Source of the DNA: Rutidosis leptorrhynchoides
Taxonomy: Eukaryota > Streptophyta > Magnoliopsida > Asterales > Asteraceae
Length of the DNA stretch: 64,000 nt
Direction of reading: 5' to 3'
Assembly (NCBI RefSeq): GCF_046630445.1
Contig: NC_092333.1
Span: 717,828,001 to 717,892,000, forward strand
The position numbers and the translations under genes were made by a program. The notes under the pieces are model-generated. The model was not told the DNA's origin and ran no database searches. It was given only the letters and a program-made list of their open reading frames with translations. Shown piece by piece: positions 62,224 through 64,000 of this stretch. Every line of letters starts with the position of its first letter. Within the stretch, counting starts at the first letter, position 1.

Positions 62224-62534
62224 TGTTATAATATATAAATATATATATATAAATGGATAGTCAATTATTGATACACAAAAGTAATATTATTGTATTACCT
62301 AAACTTGTGATATTTTTGCTATAAATAGCCATGAATGCAAGCATTAAACTTGCACCATTTCTCACACTTACAAAGTGTTTCTTTCTTTCTCTCCATTATC
62401 ATCTTTGTTCTTACACTTCATTATTAGTATTCTAAATCAAGAATCAAATCACTACAGGTAGTTATAAGCCTACTGAATTATAACATCAAGAATCAAACCA
62501 CTAAAGGTAGTTATAAGCCTACTGAATTATAACA
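62224..62534 (+). repeat. E5 3' LTR
   Basis: 311 bp, identical to 56613-56923 by direct reading. Confidence 0.95.
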
Positions 62535-62539
62535 AGAAT
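62535..62539. repeat. Target-site duplication of E5, right copy (AGAAT)
   Basis: Matches 56608-56612. Confidence 0.93.
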
Positions 62540-62635
62540 CCAATTGTCATGCATGAAAAAATGTTATTAATAAATTTCTTACAAAACTAATCTCGTAACT
62601 TTTCATTGTGTTTCCTATACCAAAATTGTCGAAAT

Positions 62636-62855
62636 TACCATATTAACTATTAGACAAAACTTATTAATAGTTTCAGGGGTATTTTCATCTTTTCACGCTT
62701 TTCCCCCTTCTTTCTTTCAAGTAACACCACAAAAGCCCTCCACATTACCATATTAACTATTAGACAAAACTTATTAATAGTCCGGGGGTATTTCCGTCTT
62801 ATCACTTTTTTTCCCCTTCTTTCTTTCAAGTAACACCACAAAAGCCCCCCACACT
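62636..62855. repeat. Tandem duplication of about 110 bp
   Basis: TATTAACTATTAGACAAAAC begins at 62641 and again at 62751; both copies continue through a CCCCTTCTTTCTTTCAAGTA stretch to AAAAGCCC. Copies differ at several positions. Confidence 0.88.
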
Positions 62856-62869
62856 TTGTTCAAAAAATA

Positions 62870-63193
62870 AAATCGGCCCCCAACACAGGGGTTAAAGCGT
62901 CAAATCAAAATTTTCATAAAATATCTTAAATAAACTCCACTCAAATATTCAACAGGTCATATCTTCTCGCTCGCAACGAGTTAAATTTTTCCGACACCAC
63001 CCTTAAACTCGAAATAATTTTATGAACACAATGTCACTAACTATACGCAAAACGGACACTTTTAAAAAAACGCTAAATATTTATGGTACTTTTCATATAT
63101 ATGTTGATTTTTCACTCGCATGCTCCGTAACTAAACACAATAAAATACATTAAAAATCGAACTCCCGACGCGAAGCGAGGGTTCGAAAACTAG
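62870..63193 (+). mobile_element. Helitron 3' part, plus strand
   Basis: A hairpin with arms GAACTCCC and GGGTTC around GACGCGAAGCGA (63159-63184) is followed by GAAAA and CTAG (63190-63193), then T. The body (62940-63090) shares CTCGCTCGCAACGAGTTAAA, TTTTTCCGA.ACCACC and CGCAAAACGGACA text with 54280-54540. The 5' end is not located; the tandem duplication to the left may belong to it. Confidence 0.68.
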
Positions 63194-64000
63194 TTGTATT
63201 CTAATAAACCATTAAGAGAGATACTGGTAATAGCATTAGGTGTAGTAAATATAAGGTACTATTCGTATCTTATTATATCTTACGTCTGCGCGCTCTTTGA
63301 ATAATAAATATAAGGTATTATTCGTATCTTATACGGAGTAGTATATCTTACGTCGACAAAAACAAACAGTGTTCACTATTCAGCATGCATGCAAACTTTT
63401 TGATCACATCTTCTTTACACACATGATCTACAAATCTTCAGATAAAAACATATTAAAAAACAAACAGACGTGAAATATGTTGTGTATCTGATTTTCGCAA
63501 GATAAATATAGATGTCAAATTAAAGATTTACGGTGCATCTGATTTTCGAAATGTTTTCAATGAAATTGGCATTCCATCAAATGAATCATCATCATCATAA
63601 TCAAAATAATTTGAGTGAAGGAATTTGGCGACTTTCATTCAAATTTATTCTGGAAGCAAACATTCATATTTAATGGAATTGGGATTTCATGTCCATCAAA
63701 TTTCATAAAATTACAAGAAGTAAACGGAACCTTATACTTTTACTCCTTCAAAGTATAAACATAATTATTTCGAATTTAAAGTTTACTTTCATCTAACGGC
63801 ATATCCTCTTGTCATATAAGTATTTTGTTTTGACTTTTGAAAATTTATAGTTTTCAATTTTGATTTTAAATATTTTTATTTATGTTAATGTACAATAATT
63901 AATAATTAATGAAAATTATTTGAATGAAATTAAATTTTAAATACGTTTTTATTGAGAAAACTTTCATTGAGTTTTATTTAACACAAAAAGAAAAATTTAT
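63194..64000. other. AT-rich right end of window, no gene seen
   Basis: Contains a partial tandem duplication with AATATAAGGTAYTATTCGTATCTTAT at about 63248 and 63308, and a doubled ATCTGATTTTCG (63487, 63537). No open frame of interest. Confidence 0.55.

Larger units (their letters stand above)
56613..62534 (+). mobile_element. E5: Ty1/copia LTR retrotransposon, recent but coding-defective
   Basis: 5.9 kb, plus strand. LTRs of 311 bp at 56613-56923 and 62224-62534 are identical as far as I can read them. Order gag, protease, integrase, RT, RNase H is that of Ty1/copia. Target duplication AGAAT. Despite identical LTRs, the coding region has two frameshifts and at least two premature stops. 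Lineage within copia not assigned. Confidence 0.93.

Overview
This is plant nuclear DNA, probably from the daisy family (Asteraceae). The family call is an inference from the look of the retroelements and the AT-rich intergenic style, not a proof. Evidence for a plant: Athila-type and chromovirus-type Ty3/gypsy elements, tRNA-Asp-type and tRNA-iMet-type primer sites, a Ty1/copia element, Helitron ends, MITEs, a tRNA-derived SINE, and two small intron-containing host genes. No rRNA gene, tRNA gene, CRISPR array or bacterial-style operon was seen.

Positions 1-43554 are one nest of LTR retrotransposons. The oldest layer (E1) is a decayed minus-strand chromovirus-like Ty3 element whose visible part runs from 15273 to 43554. 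Three elements sit inside it. E2 (before 1 to 15272) is a large minus-strand Athila element in E1's 3' LTR; its 1868-residue gag-pol is uninterrupted and it carries a second, apparently spliced gene with an ATHILA ORF-1-type domain. E3 (20721-27626, target duplication CTTCT) is a short Athila-related element without pol in E1's gag; its 3' half is occupied by a fragment of another element's LTR. E4 (28372-41892, target duplication AACAC) is a plus-strand chromovirus-like element in E1's leader; between its primer site and gag it carries an acidic ORF and an F-box gene of apparent host origin.

Positions 43555-64000 are mixed host sequence and small elements: a Stowaway-like MITE, a foldback element between two AT microsatellites, three Helitron 3' ends, a Helitron minisatellite, a TTA microsatellite of about 73 units, the RER1 gene (49800-50601, three coding exons), a hAT MITE, a Tourist-like MITE split by a hAT element, a SINE with a 19-bp target duplication, an unrecognised 92-residue two-exon gene (55529-55915) and a Ty1/copia element (E5, 56613-62534) with identical LTRs but a broken coding region.

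The most unusual signals are three. First, a cis-module of two short palindromes whose starts are exactly 31 bp apart occurs three times in E2 and once, with different palindrome sequences, in E3; each copy has a CCTG-NN-CAG-like motif beside it. In the E2 LTR it lies just upstream of a TATA box, and inside E2 it lies upstream of the ORF-1 gene. Second, E4 carries an F-box gene. Third, both E1 LTRs hold an array of CCGTACGG palindromes with a 20-21 bp period.
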